Shown: positions 34,207 through 43,552, counted from the first letter of the stretch. The stretch: DNA of 64,000 bases from Accumulibacter jenkinsii (GCA_036625225.1 JAZKUF010000001.1:1302001-1366000), one strand, 5' to 3'. The notes: a model not told the origin generated them from the letters alone. Program-made: numbers and translations.

Positions 34207-36258
34207 TCAGGCTTTCAGCAGTTCCTCGCGGTTGCCGAGCCAGCGGCGCAGGTGACGTTCGGCACGTCCGGGATCGTCCCGCAGCAGTTCGTCGGCCAGC
34301 GCCTGCGCGAGTTCGACGAGATCGGTGTCGTTATCGAGGTCGGCGTAGCGCAGCAGCGGCGTGCCTGACTGACGGCTGCCGACGAATTCGCCGGGGCCGC
34401 GCAGACGGAGATCCTGACGGGCGATCTCGAAACCGTCAGTCTGCTCGAAAATGATCTTCAGTCGTGCCCGGGCGGTGACCGACAGGGGTGACTGGTAGAG
34501 CAGCACGCACAGCGAATCGTGCCGGCCGCGGCCGACGCGGCCGCGCAACTGGTGAAGTTGCGACAGGCCGAAGCGCTCGGCATGTTCGATGACCATCAGG
34601 CTGGCATTCGGCACGTCGACGCCCACCTCGATGACTGTGGTGGCGACCAGCAGGTCGATCTCGCCGGCCACGAAAGCGGCCATCACCGCCGCTTTCCGGT
34701 CGCCGCGCAGGCGGCCGTGCAGCAGGCCGATGCGCAGCCCGGCGAGTTCGGCGCTGAGCGCGGCGTGGGTGTCGAGGGCGGCCTGCAGTTCGAGTGTGGC
34801 CGACTCCTCGATCAGGGGACAGACCCAATAGACCTGCCGGCCGCCGGCGACGACGGCGCGCACCGCGGCCACCACTTCGGGCCGCCGCGCGTCGGCAAAG
34901 AGCCGCGTCCTGACCGGCGAGCGGCCCGGCGGCATCTGATCGATCACCGAAACGTCGAGGTCGGCGTAATAGCTCATTGCGAGCGTGCGCGGAATCGGCG
35001 TCGCCGACATCATCAACTGGTGCGGGTTGGCGCCCTTGCGCCGCAGGTCGAGCCGCTGCACGACGCCGAAGCGATGTTGCTCATCGACGATGACCAGCCC
35101 CAGCCGGTGGAAATCGACCTTCTCCTGGATCAGCGCGTGCGTCCCGACGATCAGCTGTGCCGTCGTCGCGGCCTGCTGCCGCCGCGTCTGGCGCAGCTTC
35201 CTGCCGAGACTGCCGGCGAGCCACAGGACTTCGACGCCGAGCGCTGCGAACCAGGCGGCGAGCTTCAGGAAATGTTGCTCGGCAAGGATTTCGGTCGGCG
35301 CCATGAAGGCCGTCTGATAACCGGCTTCGATCGCCTGACAGGCGGCGAGCGCAGCGACGATCGTCTTGCCGCAGCCGACGTCACCCTGCAGCAGGCGTTG
35401 CATCGGGTAGGGCTGTGCGAGATCGGCGGCGATCTCGCTCGCGACACGCTGCTGCGCCGCGGTCAGGGCAAACGGCAGCACCGAGCGCAGCCGATCGGCG
35501 AGCGCAGCCGACGCGGCGAGCACCGGCGCTCCCTGGCAACGGCGGGCGAGGTAGGCACGGCGCAGCGAAATCTGCTGCGCCAGCAACTCGTCGAACTTGA
35601 TCCGCCGCCAGGCGGGATGGCAACGACTCTCGAGCGCTGCCGCAGAGACGGCCGGCGGCGGCGCATGCAGGAGGGATATGGCGCTGGCAAACGGCGGCAG
35701 CGAATGGCGGCCGCACCAGTCGGCGTCGAGCAGCTCGGCGAGATCGGCTTTGCCGACGGCGCGCGTGATCAAGCGGCGCATGGTACCCTGGCCGACGCCG
35801 GCGGTGGTCGGATAGACCGGCGTCAGCGCCTGCGGCAGTGCCTCGTCGGCGGCGACGATGCGGTAACGCGGATGCACCATCTCGAGGCCGAGAAAGCCCT
35901 GCCGGATTTCACCGAAGAGGCGCAGCCGCTGACCGGCCTCGCAGGCGGCGGCGAGCGCGCGCTGCTGGCTGCCGTAGAAGCTCAGGAAGCGCAGATGGAG
36001 AATGCAGTCGTCGCCGCCGCCATCGCTCACCCGCAGTACCAGCTGACGATGCGGTGCCGGCTTGAGCGAGAGATCGAGCAGTTGCCCTTCGACCTGCACC
36101 GGCACGCCGGCAGGGGCCTGCGCGATCGGCGTCAGCCGGGTCTCGTCCTCGTAGCGCAGCGGCAGATGCAGGAGCAGATCGTCAGGCCGTTCGAGACCGA
36201 GCTTGCGCAGCCGGCTGGTGATCGCCGGCGGCGCATCGATCGTCTCGTCAACAGGCAT
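34207..36258 (-). CDS. recG: ATP-dependent DNA helicase RecG
   Basis: 683 residues, the family length. RecG remodels stalled replication forks and branch-migrates Holliday junctions. The N-terminal wedge (OB-fold) domain holds LLLHLPLRYEDETRL. Helicase motifs seen: Walker A GDVGCGKT, TEILAEQHF, DEQHRFG (DExH box), MSATPIPRT, then TTVIEVGVDVPNASLMVIE and QLRGRVGRG. The ATG overlaps the stop of ridA by one base (TGATG), so the two are translationally coupled. Nothing unusual is seen. Confidence 0.96.
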   Translation of the reverse strand: MPVDETIDAPPAITSRLRKLGLERPDDLLLHLPLRYEDETRLTPIAQAPAGVPVQVEGQLLDLSLKPAPHRQLVLRVSDGGGDDCILHLRFLSFYGSQQRALAAACEAGQRLRLFGEIRQGFLGLEMVHPRYRIVAADEALPQALTPVYPTTAGVGQGTMRRLITRAVGKADLAELLDADWCGRHSLPPFASAISLLHAPPPAVSAAALESRCHPAWRRIKFDELLAQQISLRRAYLARRCQGAPVLAASAALADRLRSVLPFALTAAQQRVASEIAADLAQPYPMQRLLQGDVGCGKTIVAALAACQAIEAGYQTAFMAPTEILAEQHFLKLAAWFAALGVEVLWLAGSLGRKLRQTRRQQAATTAQLIVGTHALIQEKVDFHRLGLVIVDEQHRFGVVQRLDLRRKGANPHQLMMSATPIPRTLAMSYYADLDVSVIDQMPPGRSPVRTRLFADARRPEVVAAVRAVVAGGRQVYWVCPLIEESATLELQAALDTHAALSAELAGLRIGLLHGRLRGDRKAAVMAAFVAGEIDLLVATTVIEVGVDVPNASLMVIEHAERFGLSQLHQLRGRVGRGRHDSLCVLLYQSPLSVTARARLKIIFEQTDGFEIARQDLRLRGPGEFVGSRQSGTPLLRYADLDNDTDLVELAQALADELLRDDPGRAERHLRRWLGNREELLKA

Positions 36259-36641
36259 CAGCTGCCGAGGACCATCACCGCGTCAGCCTCGACCAGCGCG
36301 CCGCGCGGCAGCGCGGCGACGCCAACCGCCGCCCGGGCCGGGAAGGGTTCGGCGAAATAACAGCCCATGACCTGGTTTACGGTGGCGAAATTCACGAGGT
36401 CAGTAAGGAAGACGTTGAGTTTGACGACATCGGCGAGCGATCCTCCGGCGGCCTCGGCGACCGCCTTGAGGTTGTCGAAGACGCGCACGATCTGTGCGTC
36501 GATGCCGTCGACCAGCTGCATGCTGGCCGGGTCGAGGCCGATCTGGCCCGAGAGATAGACCGTATCGCCGACCCTGACCGCCTGCGAGTAGGTGCCGATG
36601 GCCGCCGGCGCCTGCGCGCTTGAAATGATCGTTCTTGCCAT
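36258..36641 (-). CDS. ridA: RidA family enamine/imine deaminase
   Basis: 127 residues. RidA proteins hydrolyse reactive 2-aminoacrylate and related enamines in the cytosol. Family features: AIGTYSQAVRVGDTVYLSGQ near the start, NLKAVAEAAGGSLADVVKLN, and the conserved Arg in PFPARAAVGVAALP, followed by VEADAVMV. It is coupled to recG by a one-base overlap, a pairing common in betaproteobacteria. It diverges from the TPR gene across 59 bp. Confidence 0.94.
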   Translation of the reverse strand: MARTIISSAQAPAAIGTYSQAVRVGDTVYLSGQIGLDPASMQLVDGIDAQIVRVFDNLKAVAEAAGGSLADVVKLNVFLTDLVNFATVNQVMGCYFAEPFPARAAVGVAALPRGALVEADAVMVLGS

Positions 36642-36700
36642 GGTGCTGTCCTCTACAATGTCGCCGGTTGAAAACGCAGATATTAAACCGAGAAAGCCCC

Positions 36701-37039
36701 ATGACCACCCCGCTCATCGCCAATCTCGAGAAACTGCTCGACGGCCCGCGTGACGGCGCCCTGCTGCGTTATTCGCTGGGCAGCGCGTATCACAAGGCGG
36801 GCGACTTCGCACGCGCCATCGACCACCTGCGCGAGGCAACCGCCCGCGACGCGAGCTATTCTGCCGCCTGGAAGCTGCTCGGCAAGGCGTTCGCCGACGC
36901 CAGCCAGCCGCACGCAGCGCTGGCGGCCTACGAACAGGGAATCGTCGTCGCCGAGACCCGGGGCGACCTGCAGGCGGCCAGGGAAATGACCGTCTTTGCC
37001 CGCCGCTTACGCCGCCAACTGGCCAGGGACGAGCCCTGA
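36701..37039 (+). CDS. small TPR-repeat protein
   Basis: 112 residues from ATG 36701; an upstream in-frame ATG at 36635 would overlap ridA and has a Cys-rich, unlikely N-terminus. It contains about two and a half tetratricopeptide repeats: LLRYSLGSAYHKAGDFARAI, AWKLLGKAFADASQPHAAL and AYEQGIVVAETRGDLQAA. No signal peptide, so it is cytosolic. TPR proteins mediate protein contacts; the partner here is unknown. It is divergent from ridA and convergent with the SPOR gene, with only 5 bp between the ends. Confidence 0.85.
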   Translation: MTTPLIANLEKLLDGPRDGALLRYSLGSAYHKAGDFARAIDHLREATARDASYSAAWKLLGKAFADASQPHAALAAYEQGIVVAETRGDLQAAREMTVFARRLRRQLARDEP

Positions 37040-37044
37040 AGCGC

Positions 37045-37680
37045 CTACGGTCGACGGTCGCTATCGGGCAGCAGCTCGAGCTCGACGCCGAGCGCCTGGA
37101 CTTTGCGGCGCGCGGCTTCGGCTTCGGCACGGCTGGCGAACGGGCCGACCTGCAGGCGCGTCTCGAGACGGGCCGGAATGCCTTGCTGGCTGAGTTTCGC
37201 CTGCAGTTCTTCGGCACGCCGCCGCTCAGGCAGGGCGCTCGACAGCAGGGAATGCCGCGTTTCGACGACGGTCGCTGACGGCGCTTCGGCGGTCGGCAGC
37301 GGTTCGATGGCGGCGCCGCTCGCCTGCGGCGCGGCGACCACCGGCACCACTACCGGCACCACCACTGGCGGCGCGACCAGCGCCGGCGATTCGCTGGCCG
37401 GCTCGACCGGCGCTGCGGCGGCTTTGCCGGGACGCGCCCTGGCGACCGGCACCGGTTCGGTAAAGCGGGGGCTGTCGGCCATCTCCTGCTCGGACTGATC
37501 GAGGCCATCGAGCACCCGCAGGGCCAGCAGCAGGAGCAGGATCGACAGCCCGGCAACGGCGAGTTGCCAGCGCAGGCGGCGCCTGAGGCTCGCCTGGCGC
37601 TCCGCCGAGACGCTCATGGCGAGCATCGCCGCGACCCGGGTCGCACCATCCGGCGGCGCAGTGGGCTCTCTAATCGCCAT
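37045..37680 (-). CDS. single-pass membrane protein with C-terminal SPOR domain
   Basis: 211 residues. A cytosolic head of about 38 residues, a membrane helix (QLAVAGLSILLLLLALRVL, about 39-57), a long Pro/Val/Ala-rich periplasmic linker with repeated PVVVPVV, and a degenerate SPOR domain at the end (RLQVGPFASRAEAEAARRKV). SPOR domains bind glycan strands stripped of stem peptides, mostly at the septum. Topology with N-in and SPOR in the periplasm resembles FtsN/DedD. It lies 17 bp behind the DUF2802 gene on the same strand. Confidence 0.85.
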   Translation of the reverse strand: MAIREPTAPPDGATRVAAMLAMSVSAERQASLRRRLRWQLAVAGLSILLLLLALRVLDGLDQSEQEMADSPRFTEPVPVARARPGKAAAAPVEPASESPALVAPPVVVPVVVPVVAAPQASGAAIEPLPTAEAPSATVVETRHSLLSSALPERRRAEELQAKLSQQGIPARLETRLQVGPFASRAEAEAARRKVQALGVELELLPDSDRRP

Positions 37681-37697
37681 GGTCGGCGCGCGGGCGG

Positions 37698-38273
37698 CTA
37701 GAAGCCTTCCTGGCGGTTACGCGCCAGGGAGACCACCAGATCCGCCTCGGCGCGGGCAATGCCGCAGCGATGCGCGATGGTCGTCGCGTCGTGACCCTGA
37801 ATCGCCATCTGCATGGCGTCGTTGTAGAGCGGCGAACCGGTCTGCGTCGAGGCCGCCGATTGCGAGGACTGGCGGCGAAAATCCTCGCGCGCGGCGAGCA
37901 CTTCGGCGCGCAACTCGTCGACCTCGCAGCGCAGCTGGTAGAACTCGCGCTGCAGCGCGTCGATCATCGCCTGCCCGGGAATTTCCGCCGGCGGTTCGTT
38001 CCAGGCGAATTCCGGCCTGGCCGGCGCCACTGCTGCCACCGGTGGCACTTCCTCGGGGGCCGTCGCAGCGACCGGCGGCGAGGGCGGCGCCGGTTCCTGG
38101 ATGGACTGGTAGGCGGCGACCGCCGCCTGCACCGGCGGCACCATCCGGGCAGGTAGCGCGTGCTGCAGGCGGCGCATGCGGACGACGAGAAAGACGATGT
38201 AGACCAGCAGCAGAATGATGATCGCGATCAGACCTTCGCGCCAGCCCAGCCTGCCCAGTAGCTCGAAATCCAT
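37698..38273 (-). CDS. DUF2802 family membrane-anchored protein
   Basis: 191 residues. An N-terminal membrane helix (LIAIIILLLVYIVFLVV, about 15-32), a Pro/Ala-rich linker, a coiled coil (QREFYQLRCEVDELRAEVLA), and the conserved DUF2802 end: YNDAMQMAIQGHDATTIAHR then CGIARAEADLVVSLARNR, which reads like a helix-turn-helix-type segment. The function of the family is unknown; in other proteobacteria the gene is often linked to flagellar or chemotaxis loci. Here it is paired with an SPOR protein. Confidence 0.82.
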   Translation of the reverse strand: MDFELLGRLGWREGLIAIIILLLVYIVFLVVRMRRLQHALPARMVPPVQAAVAAYQSIQEPAPPSPPVAATAPEEVPPVAAVAPARPEFAWNEPPAEIPGQAMIDALQREFYQLRCEVDELRAEVLAAREDFRRQSSQSAASTQTGSPLYNDAMQMAIQGHDATTIAHRCGIARAEADLVVSLARNRQEGF

Positions 38274-38336
38274 TGACCGCCTTCATGACCTTGTCCGGCG
38301 GACATTATCGTGGAAAAGGCGATCGCCCGCGCGTTT

Positions 38337-38360
38337 CGTGAGTCGCCGGGGCGACTCACG
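38337..38360. repeat. perfect inverted repeat, REP-like or factor-independent hairpin
   Basis: Arms CGTGAGTCGCC and GGCGACTCACG separated by GG, between the DUF2802 gene start and the thiolase end. It lies just downstream of the fadA stop on the minus strand, but no T-run follows. It shares its core with the palindrome at 33257-33278. Confidence 0.7.
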
Positions 38361-38374
38361 CGCTCCGGGCGAGC

Positions 38375-39577
38375 TTAGAGGATCGCCTCGAACAGGCCTG
38401 CGGCGCCCATGCCGGTGCCGATACACATGGTCACCATGCCGTAACGCTGGCCGGTACGCTGCAGGCCATGCACCACCGTCGCCGTCCGGATGGCACCGGT
38501 CGCACCCAGCGGGTGGCCGAGGGCAATTGCGCCACCGAGCGGATTCACCTTCGCCGGATCGATCTCGAGGGTGCGGATCACGGCCAGCGCCTGCGCGGCA
38601 AAGGCCTCGTTGAGTTCGAACCAGTCCACCTCGTCCTGGCGGATGCCGGCCTGCCTGAGAACGCGCGGAATCGCTTCGATCGGGCCGATGCCCATGATCT
38701 CGGGTGGCACACCGGCGACCGCGTAGCCGGCAAAGCGCGCCAGCGGCTTGAGCTTGAACTGCTGGAGAATTCTTTCCGAGACCACCAGCACCGCTGCCGC
38801 ACCGTCGGACATCTGCGAGCTGTTGCCGGCGGTTACCGTACCGCGGGCGGCAAATACCGGCCGCAGCCGGGCCAGGCCCTCGCGGCTGCTGTCCGGACGC
38901 GGTCCCTCGTCGTTCTCGGCGAGAAACTCCCTGAGCATGACTTCGCCGCTCTGCAGATCCGGCAAGCGCGCCTTGACCAGGTAGGGCGAGATCTCGGCCC
39001 GGAAGTGACCGGCGGCGATCGCCGCACAGGCTTTCTGGTGCGAAGCGACGGCGAAGGCATCCTGGTCTTCGCGCGAGACCTGCCACTGCGCGGCGACCTT
39101 CTCGGCGGTGATGCCCATGCCGAAAGCGATCGCGTGGTTCTCGTCGTGCTCGAAAATCGCCGGATTGAGGGCGATCTTGTTGCCCATGATCTGGTTCATC
39201 AAGGACATCGTTTCGGTGCCGCCGGCGATCATCACGTCGGCTTCACCGAGACGAATGCGATCCGCAGCCATCGCCACCGTCTGCAGCCCGGAGGCGCAGA
39301 AGCGATTGACCGTCACCCCGGGGACAGTGTTCGGCAGGCCGGCGAGCAGCAGGCCGATGCGGGCGACATTCATTCCCTGCTCGGCTTCCGGCATCGCACA
39401 GCCGACGATGACGTCCTCGACCAGCGCCGGGTCCAGCCCCGGCGCCTGCGCCAGCACCGAGCCGATCGCGTGGGCCAGCATGTCGTCGGGACGGACGTGG
39501 CCGAGCATGCCTTTGCGCCGGCCGACCGGCAACCGCGTCGCCGCGACGATGTAGGCGTCCTGAATCTGTTTGCTCAT
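38375..39577 (-). CDS. fadA: acetyl-CoA C-acyltransferase (3-ketoacyl-CoA thiolase)
   Basis: 400 residues; ATG 39577 has AAGGAG about eight bases upstream. It catalyses the last step of beta-oxidation, cleavage of 3-ketoacyl-CoA to acetyl-CoA. Active-site motifs are complete: nucleophile Cys in NRFCASGLQTV, NEAFAAQAL, His in GGAIALGHPLGATGA and the second Cys in MCIGTGMGAAG. It lies 21 bp after the fused dehydrogenase/hydratase gene, and both are read from the promoter near 42085. Confidence 0.94.
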   Translation of the reverse strand: MSKQIQDAYIVAATRLPVGRRKGMLGHVRPDDMLAHAIGSVLAQAPGLDPALVEDVIVGCAMPEAEQGMNVARIGLLLAGLPNTVPGVTVNRFCASGLQTVAMAADRIRLGEADVMIAGGTETMSLMNQIMGNKIALNPAIFEHDENHAIAFGMGITAEKVAAQWQVSREDQDAFAVASHQKACAAIAAGHFRAEISPYLVKARLPDLQSGEVMLREFLAENDEGPRPDSSREGLARLRPVFAARGTVTAGNSSQMSDGAAAVLVVSERILQQFKLKPLARFAGYAVAGVPPEIMGIGPIEAIPRVLRQAGIRQDEVDWFELNEAFAAQALAVIRTLEIDPAKVNPLGGAIALGHPLGATGAIRTATVVHGLQRTGQRYGMVTMCIGTGMGAAGLFEAIL

Positions 39578-39598
39578 GATCTTTTCTCCTTGCTCGCG

Positions 39599-41986
39599 TC
39601 AGTTACGCAGCGGCTTGCCGGTTTCCAGCATGTGCTGGATACGCTGCCGGGTTTTCGGGTTCTGCAGCAGTTCGACGAAGAGCTTGCGCTCGACGCTCAG
39701 CAACCATCGCTCGTCGACCAGCGAACCGGTTTCGATGTCACCGCCGCAGAGCGCCGTCGCCGCCGCTCGCGCGACCACGTAGTCGTGCGCCGAAATCATG
39801 CCGCCTTCCTGCATGTTGGCCAGCATCATGGTGCAGTTGGCGATGCCGGTGCGCCCGGCCACCTTGATCTGGCGCGGCGCAAGGCGCGGCGAGTAAGCGC
39901 TCTCGGCGAGGGCGCGGGCTTCGCACAGCGCGACATAGAGCAGTTCGTTGGCGTTGAAGACGATCTTGTCCGACTCGACGGCAAAACCGAGCTCCTTCGC
40001 CTGTGCGCCGCTCTTCGACACGGTCGCCATGGCGACGGTCATGAAGACCGGCTGCAGGAACTCGAAGGGGTCGTTGCCGGCGGTCCTGGCCGCGTGCTGC
40101 GCGGCACGAATGGCAAATTCCTTGCAGCCGCCGCCGGCCGGAATCAGGCCGACACCGGCTTCGACGAGGCCGATGTAGCTCTCCAGCGCGATCACCCGCC
40201 GGGCGGCGTGCATCAGGAACTCGCAGCCGCCGCCCAGCGCCATCCCCTGCACCGCCGCCACCACCGGCACCTGGGCGTACTTGAGCGCCATCGAGGTGTT
40301 CTGGAAATCGGCAACCGACTGCTCGAGCAGGTCGAAAGCGCCGGCGCTGATCGCTTCGGCGACTTCCTTCAGGTTGGCACCGAAGGCAAAAGGCGCCTCA
40401 TGCCAGAGCACCAGCCCCTGATAATCGGCCTCGGCACGCGCGATGGCTTCCTGCAGCCCGACGATCACGTCACGTCCGAGGGTGTGATTGCGCGTCTTGA
40501 TACTGACGATGGCGATGCCCGCGTCGATCGCCGGCAGCGTCCACAGGCGGACGCCGTCATTCTCCCAGACGGTTTCGCCGCTGACGGCTTTTTCGCCGAG
40601 CACCCGCTCGGGGAAGATCTGGCGACGATAGACCGGCAGCGTCGAGCGCGGCCGCCAGGCGTCGGCGCGCGCCGAGTACGAGCCGTGCGCCGTATGCACA
40701 CCGGCGCCCGCGACCTCGCCGAATACCCACGCCGGCAGCGGGACCGGGCTCATCGCGAGACCGGCGTCGATGTCGGCCTGGACGGCTTCGGCAATCGCCC
40801 GCCAGCCGGCGGCCTGCCAGCTCTCGAACGGCCCCTGCGCCCAGCCGAAACCCCAGCGCATCGCAAAGTCGAGGTCGCGGGCGTTGTCGGCAATGTCGGC
40901 GAGATGAAAAGCGGCGTAATGGAAGATGTCGCGGAAGATCGACCACAGGAACTGCGCCTGCGGCTGCTCGCTCGCGCGTAGCTGGGCAAACTTCTCCGCC
41001 GGGTCACGGTTCTTGAGGATCGCGAGGACGGTCGCGTCGATCTCGCCGGCGCTCTCGCGGTAGTCGCGGGCGGCGAGGTCAAGCACCTTGATCGCCCGGC
41101 CGTCCTTGCGGAAGATGCCGCAGCGGGTCTTCTGGCCAAGCGCTCCCTTTGCGATCAGCGCCTGCAGCCAGGCCGGGACGCCGTAGTACGCATGCCAGGG
41201 ATCGTCGGGCAGGGTGTCCTGCATGGTCTGGATGACGTGTGCCAGGGTGTCGAGGCCGACGACATCGGCGGTGCGATAGGTGGCGCTCTTCGGACGACCG
41301 ATGAGCGGACCGGTCAGCGAATCGACGAGGTCGAAACCCAGGCCGAGACGCTGCGTGTGATGCATCACGGCGAGCATCGAAAAGACGCCGACGCGGTTGG
41401 CGACGAAGTTGGGCGTATCGAGCGCGCGCACGACGCCCTTGCCGAGCCGCGAGACCAGCCACGATTCGAGCTGGTCGAGCAGTGCCGGGGCGGTCGTTGC
41501 GGTGGCGATCAGTTCGACCAGATGCATGTAGCGCGGCGGATTGAAGAAGTGGATGCCGCAGAAGCGCGAACGCAGCGCCTCGGGCAAGCCCTCCGACAGG
41601 CGGTTGATCGACAGACCCGAGGTGTTCGAAGCGATGATCGCGCCTGGCGAGATGAAAGGCGCGATGCGGCGATAGAGATCATCCTTCCACTCGATCTTCT
41701 CGGCGATGGCTTCGATGATCAGGTCGCAATCCTTGAGCTGATCGAGGTGTTGCGCGTAATTGGCGGCGTCGATGTAGGCGACGCGGTCTTTCGTGGCGAG
41801 CGGCGACGGCTCGAGCTTCCTGAGCGCGTCGATGGCTTTGCTGACGATGCCGTTGGGATCGCCTTCCCTGGCCGGCAGATCGAAAAGCACTACCGGCACT
41901 TCGGCATTCGCGAGGTGCGCGGCAATCTGCGCGCCCATCACGCCCGCCCCGAGTACGGCGGCCTTGCGTACGATGAAGTTGCTCAA
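39599..41986 (-). CDS. 3-hydroxyacyl-CoA dehydrogenase / enoyl-CoA hydratase fusion
   Basis: 795 residues from a TTG at 41986, chosen because AAGGAGG lies five to six bases upstream and the protein then starts at the NAD-binding strand. Domain order is dehydrogenase first (AVLGAGVMGAQIAAHLANA, SNTSGLSINRL, HFFNPPRYMHLVEL) and crotonase last (VVAAVQGMALGGGCEFLMHA, EAGVGLIPAGGGCKE). This is the reverse of E. coli FadB and typical of the roughly 800-residue betaproteobacterial type. It catalyses hydration and oxidation in beta-oxidation and pairs with the fadA downstream. Confidence 0.94.
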   Translation of the reverse strand: MSNFIVRKAAVLGAGVMGAQIAAHLANAEVPVVLFDLPAREGDPNGIVSKAIDALRKLEPSPLATKDRVAYIDAANYAQHLDQLKDCDLIIEAIAEKIEWKDDLYRRIAPFISPGAIIASNTSGLSINRLSEGLPEALRSRFCGIHFFNPPRYMHLVELIATATTAPALLDQLESWLVSRLGKGVVRALDTPNFVANRVGVFSMLAVMHHTQRLGLGFDLVDSLTGPLIGRPKSATYRTADVVGLDTLAHVIQTMQDTLPDDPWHAYYGVPAWLQALIAKGALGQKTRCGIFRKDGRAIKVLDLAARDYRESAGEIDATVLAILKNRDPAEKFAQLRASEQPQAQFLWSIFRDIFHYAAFHLADIADNARDLDFAMRWGFGWAQGPFESWQAAGWRAIAEAVQADIDAGLAMSPVPLPAWVFGEVAGAGVHTAHGSYSARADAWRPRSTLPVYRRQIFPERVLGEKAVSGETVWENDGVRLWTLPAIDAGIAIVSIKTRNHTLGRDVIVGLQEAIARAEADYQGLVLWHEAPFAFGANLKEVAEAISAGAFDLLEQSVADFQNTSMALKYAQVPVVAAVQGMALGGGCEFLMHAARRVIALESYIGLVEAGVGLIPAGGGCKEFAIRAAQHAARTAGNDPFEFLQPVFMTVAMATVSKSGAQAKELGFAVESDKIVFNANELLYVALCEARALAESAYSPRLAPRQIKVAGRTGIANCTMMLANMQEGGMISAHDYVVARAAATALCGGDIETGSLVDERWLLSVERKLFVELLQNPKTRQRIQHMLETGKPLRN

Positions 41987-42054
41987 GCTGTCCTCCTTGT
42001 CTGGGTCGTTGATGCTCGCCGGGAAAGCCCCGCAGCGCCTCTGCACCAGGCCGC

Positions 42055-42071
42055 TAAAACGAACGTTTGAA
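42055..42071. promoter_or_regulatory. PsrA-type operator, copy 1
   Basis: On the minus strand this reads TTCAAACGTTCGTTTTA, which fits the known PsrA box pattern AAAC-N4-GTTT. The same 17 bases occur at 50330-50346 upstream of the psrA-like gene. It directly abuts the -10 box at 42071-42076, covering the transcription start, as expected for a repressor site. Confidence 0.75.
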
Positions 42072-42098
42072 TTATACGCCATCAGACTCCGGAGTCAA
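42071..42098 (-). promoter_or_regulatory. sigma-70-type promoter of the fad dehydrogenase-thiolase operon
   Basis: Minus strand: TTGACT (42098-42093), a 16-bp spacer, then TATAAT (42076-42071). Five of six and six of six consensus bases make it one of the best promoter matches in the window. The predicted start lies inside the PsrA-type site, so binding would block transcription. Confidence 0.75.
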
Positions 42099-42144
42099 CT
42101 GCGAATCGTTCTGGCGACACCCTGCAGCGGCTTTTGCCGTGGAC

Positions 42145-42171
42145 GAAAAAAAGCCCCGGATGGCCGGGGCT
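42145..42171 (-). terminator. intrinsic terminator after the FadL-type porin gene
   Basis: Read on the minus strand, an 8-bp stem AGCCCCGG / CCGGGGCT with a four-base loop is followed by seven T residues. It begins about 22 bp after the stop at 42193. Confidence 0.88.
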
Positions 42172-42192
42172 GAGGATGAATCGGCCGACGAA

Positions 42193-43503
42193 CTAGAAGG
42201 CCAGAGAGTATTGCGCGCCGAGTATCCAGACGCTCGAATCGTATTCCCCGGTCACCGTGCCGCGATTGGTGAGGGGGTTCACGCTGGTTTCGTTCTGATT
42301 GATCTTGGTGTCCGGAATGTAGAGGTAGGCGACACCAAGTTCGAGCGTCTGCTCCTTGGCCGGCTTCCATTGTGTGCCGAAGGTAAACCAGGTGCGATCA
42401 CTGTCGGGCAGGGAGGTGAGGCGCGTCGAGGCCTTCTTGACCGGGGTCTGATCATAGGCGATCCCGAACATGAACTTCAGCGTGTCCGAATAGGCGTAGT
42501 TGGCCCCCAGGGCGACGCGGTAGGTGTCCTGGAAATCCGCCGCGAGAACCTGCGCGGTCTGGCCTGACAGTGCACCCGACGTGCGGATGATGTTCACGTT
42601 ATCGATCGAACTCCAGCCGGTCCACGACACGTCGCCGAGCATTTCCCAGCGGTCGCTCAATTTCTGCGTGACGCTGAGGATGAAGGTATCCGGAACCTCG
42701 AGGTCGGCTTTCACGTCGCTTTGACCACCCGCATTGCGCAGACCGGCGGCGGTGGCATTGCCTGCCGGCGTCCCATCGCCGCTCAGCTTGACCTTGCCGT
42801 CGGTGTGGTACTGGATCGTCGAGCGATACGAGACGCCCACCTTGGTCGTCGGCGAGACCGTGAACAGGGCGCCGAGGTTCCATCCCCAGGCGTCGTCGTC
42901 GATGCTCATGTGCGATTCGACCCGAGGCAGGTTGCCGAGGATCCCCACTTGCCGATAGTAATCGGCCTCGATCTTCTGCCAGCTGACGCCGGCGCCGAGC
43001 GACACCATGTCGTTCACGCGATAGGCCATCGACGGGTTGATGTTGATCGTCTTGATGTCGAACTCGTTCGACTGCGCGCTCCCTTTCCAGGGTTTGTCGT
43101 ACTTGGTGGCGTTGCCGAATGGCGCGCCAATGCCGAGGCCCAGGTAAAGATCCCGGTTCACGGCCCAGGAGAGGTAGGCGTTGGGAATGTATCCCCAGCT
43201 GCCGGCATCGCCACCGTCGCCGGCAGCATTGAAACCGCCGACCCGCGAACCCTGGTCGTCGAACTTGAAGCTCGGCCTCACCGCCGTCAGGCCGCCGGAG
43301 ACTTCACGCGCCTGCAACTGGGTCATCCCTGCCGGATTCCAGTAGATCGTGCTCGCGTCGCTCGCCTTGGCGGCGGAACCGGCATAAGCATTGCCGAGTC
43401 CACTGCCCTGTTCGAGCAGCTGAAAACCGGAGGCGCCTGCGCTACCGGCAAAGCCTGCAATCAACAGCGCCGGAATGACCTTCATCGAAATTGTTCTCTC
43501 CAT
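42193..43503 (-). CDS. outer-membrane long-chain fatty-acid transporter, FadL/OmpP1 family
   Basis: 436 residues from ATG 43503, which has AGGAGA nine bases upstream; a start at 43485 is also possible. A signal peptide (MKVIPALLIAGFAGSAGASG) is followed by the FadL hallmark GFQLLEQGSGLGNAYAGSAA and ASTIYWNPAGMTQL, the hatch region, then a beta-barrel rich in alternating hydrophobic residues ending in GAQYSLAF with the C-terminal Phe of outer-membrane proteins. FadL moves fatty acids and other hydrophobic compounds across the outer membrane, which fits the beta-oxidation genes on both sides. A terminator follows. Confidence 0.92.
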   Translation of the reverse strand: MERTISMKVIPALLIAGFAGSAGASGFQLLEQGSGLGNAYAGSAAKASDASTIYWNPAGMTQLQAREVSGGLTAVRPSFKFDDQGSRVGGFNAAGDGGDAGSWGYIPNAYLSWAVNRDLYLGLGIGAPFGNATKYDKPWKGSAQSNEFDIKTININPSMAYRVNDMVSLGAGVSWQKIEADYYRQVGILGNLPRVESHMSIDDDAWGWNLGALFTVSPTTKVGVSYRSTIQYHTDGKVKLSGDGTPAGNATAAGLRNAGGQSDVKADLEVPDTFILSVTQKLSDRWEMLGDVSWTGWSSIDNVNIIRTSGALSGQTAQVLAADFQDTYRVALGANYAYSDTLKFMFGIAYDQTPVKKASTRLTSLPDSDRTWFTFGTQWKPAKEQTLELGVAYLYIPDTKINQNETSVNPLTNRGTVTGEYDSSVWILGAQYSLAF

Positions 43504-43552
43504 GTTCAACTCTCTCCTGGTGGACTCTGAACGTGGCTTTGTCGCCACTCAT

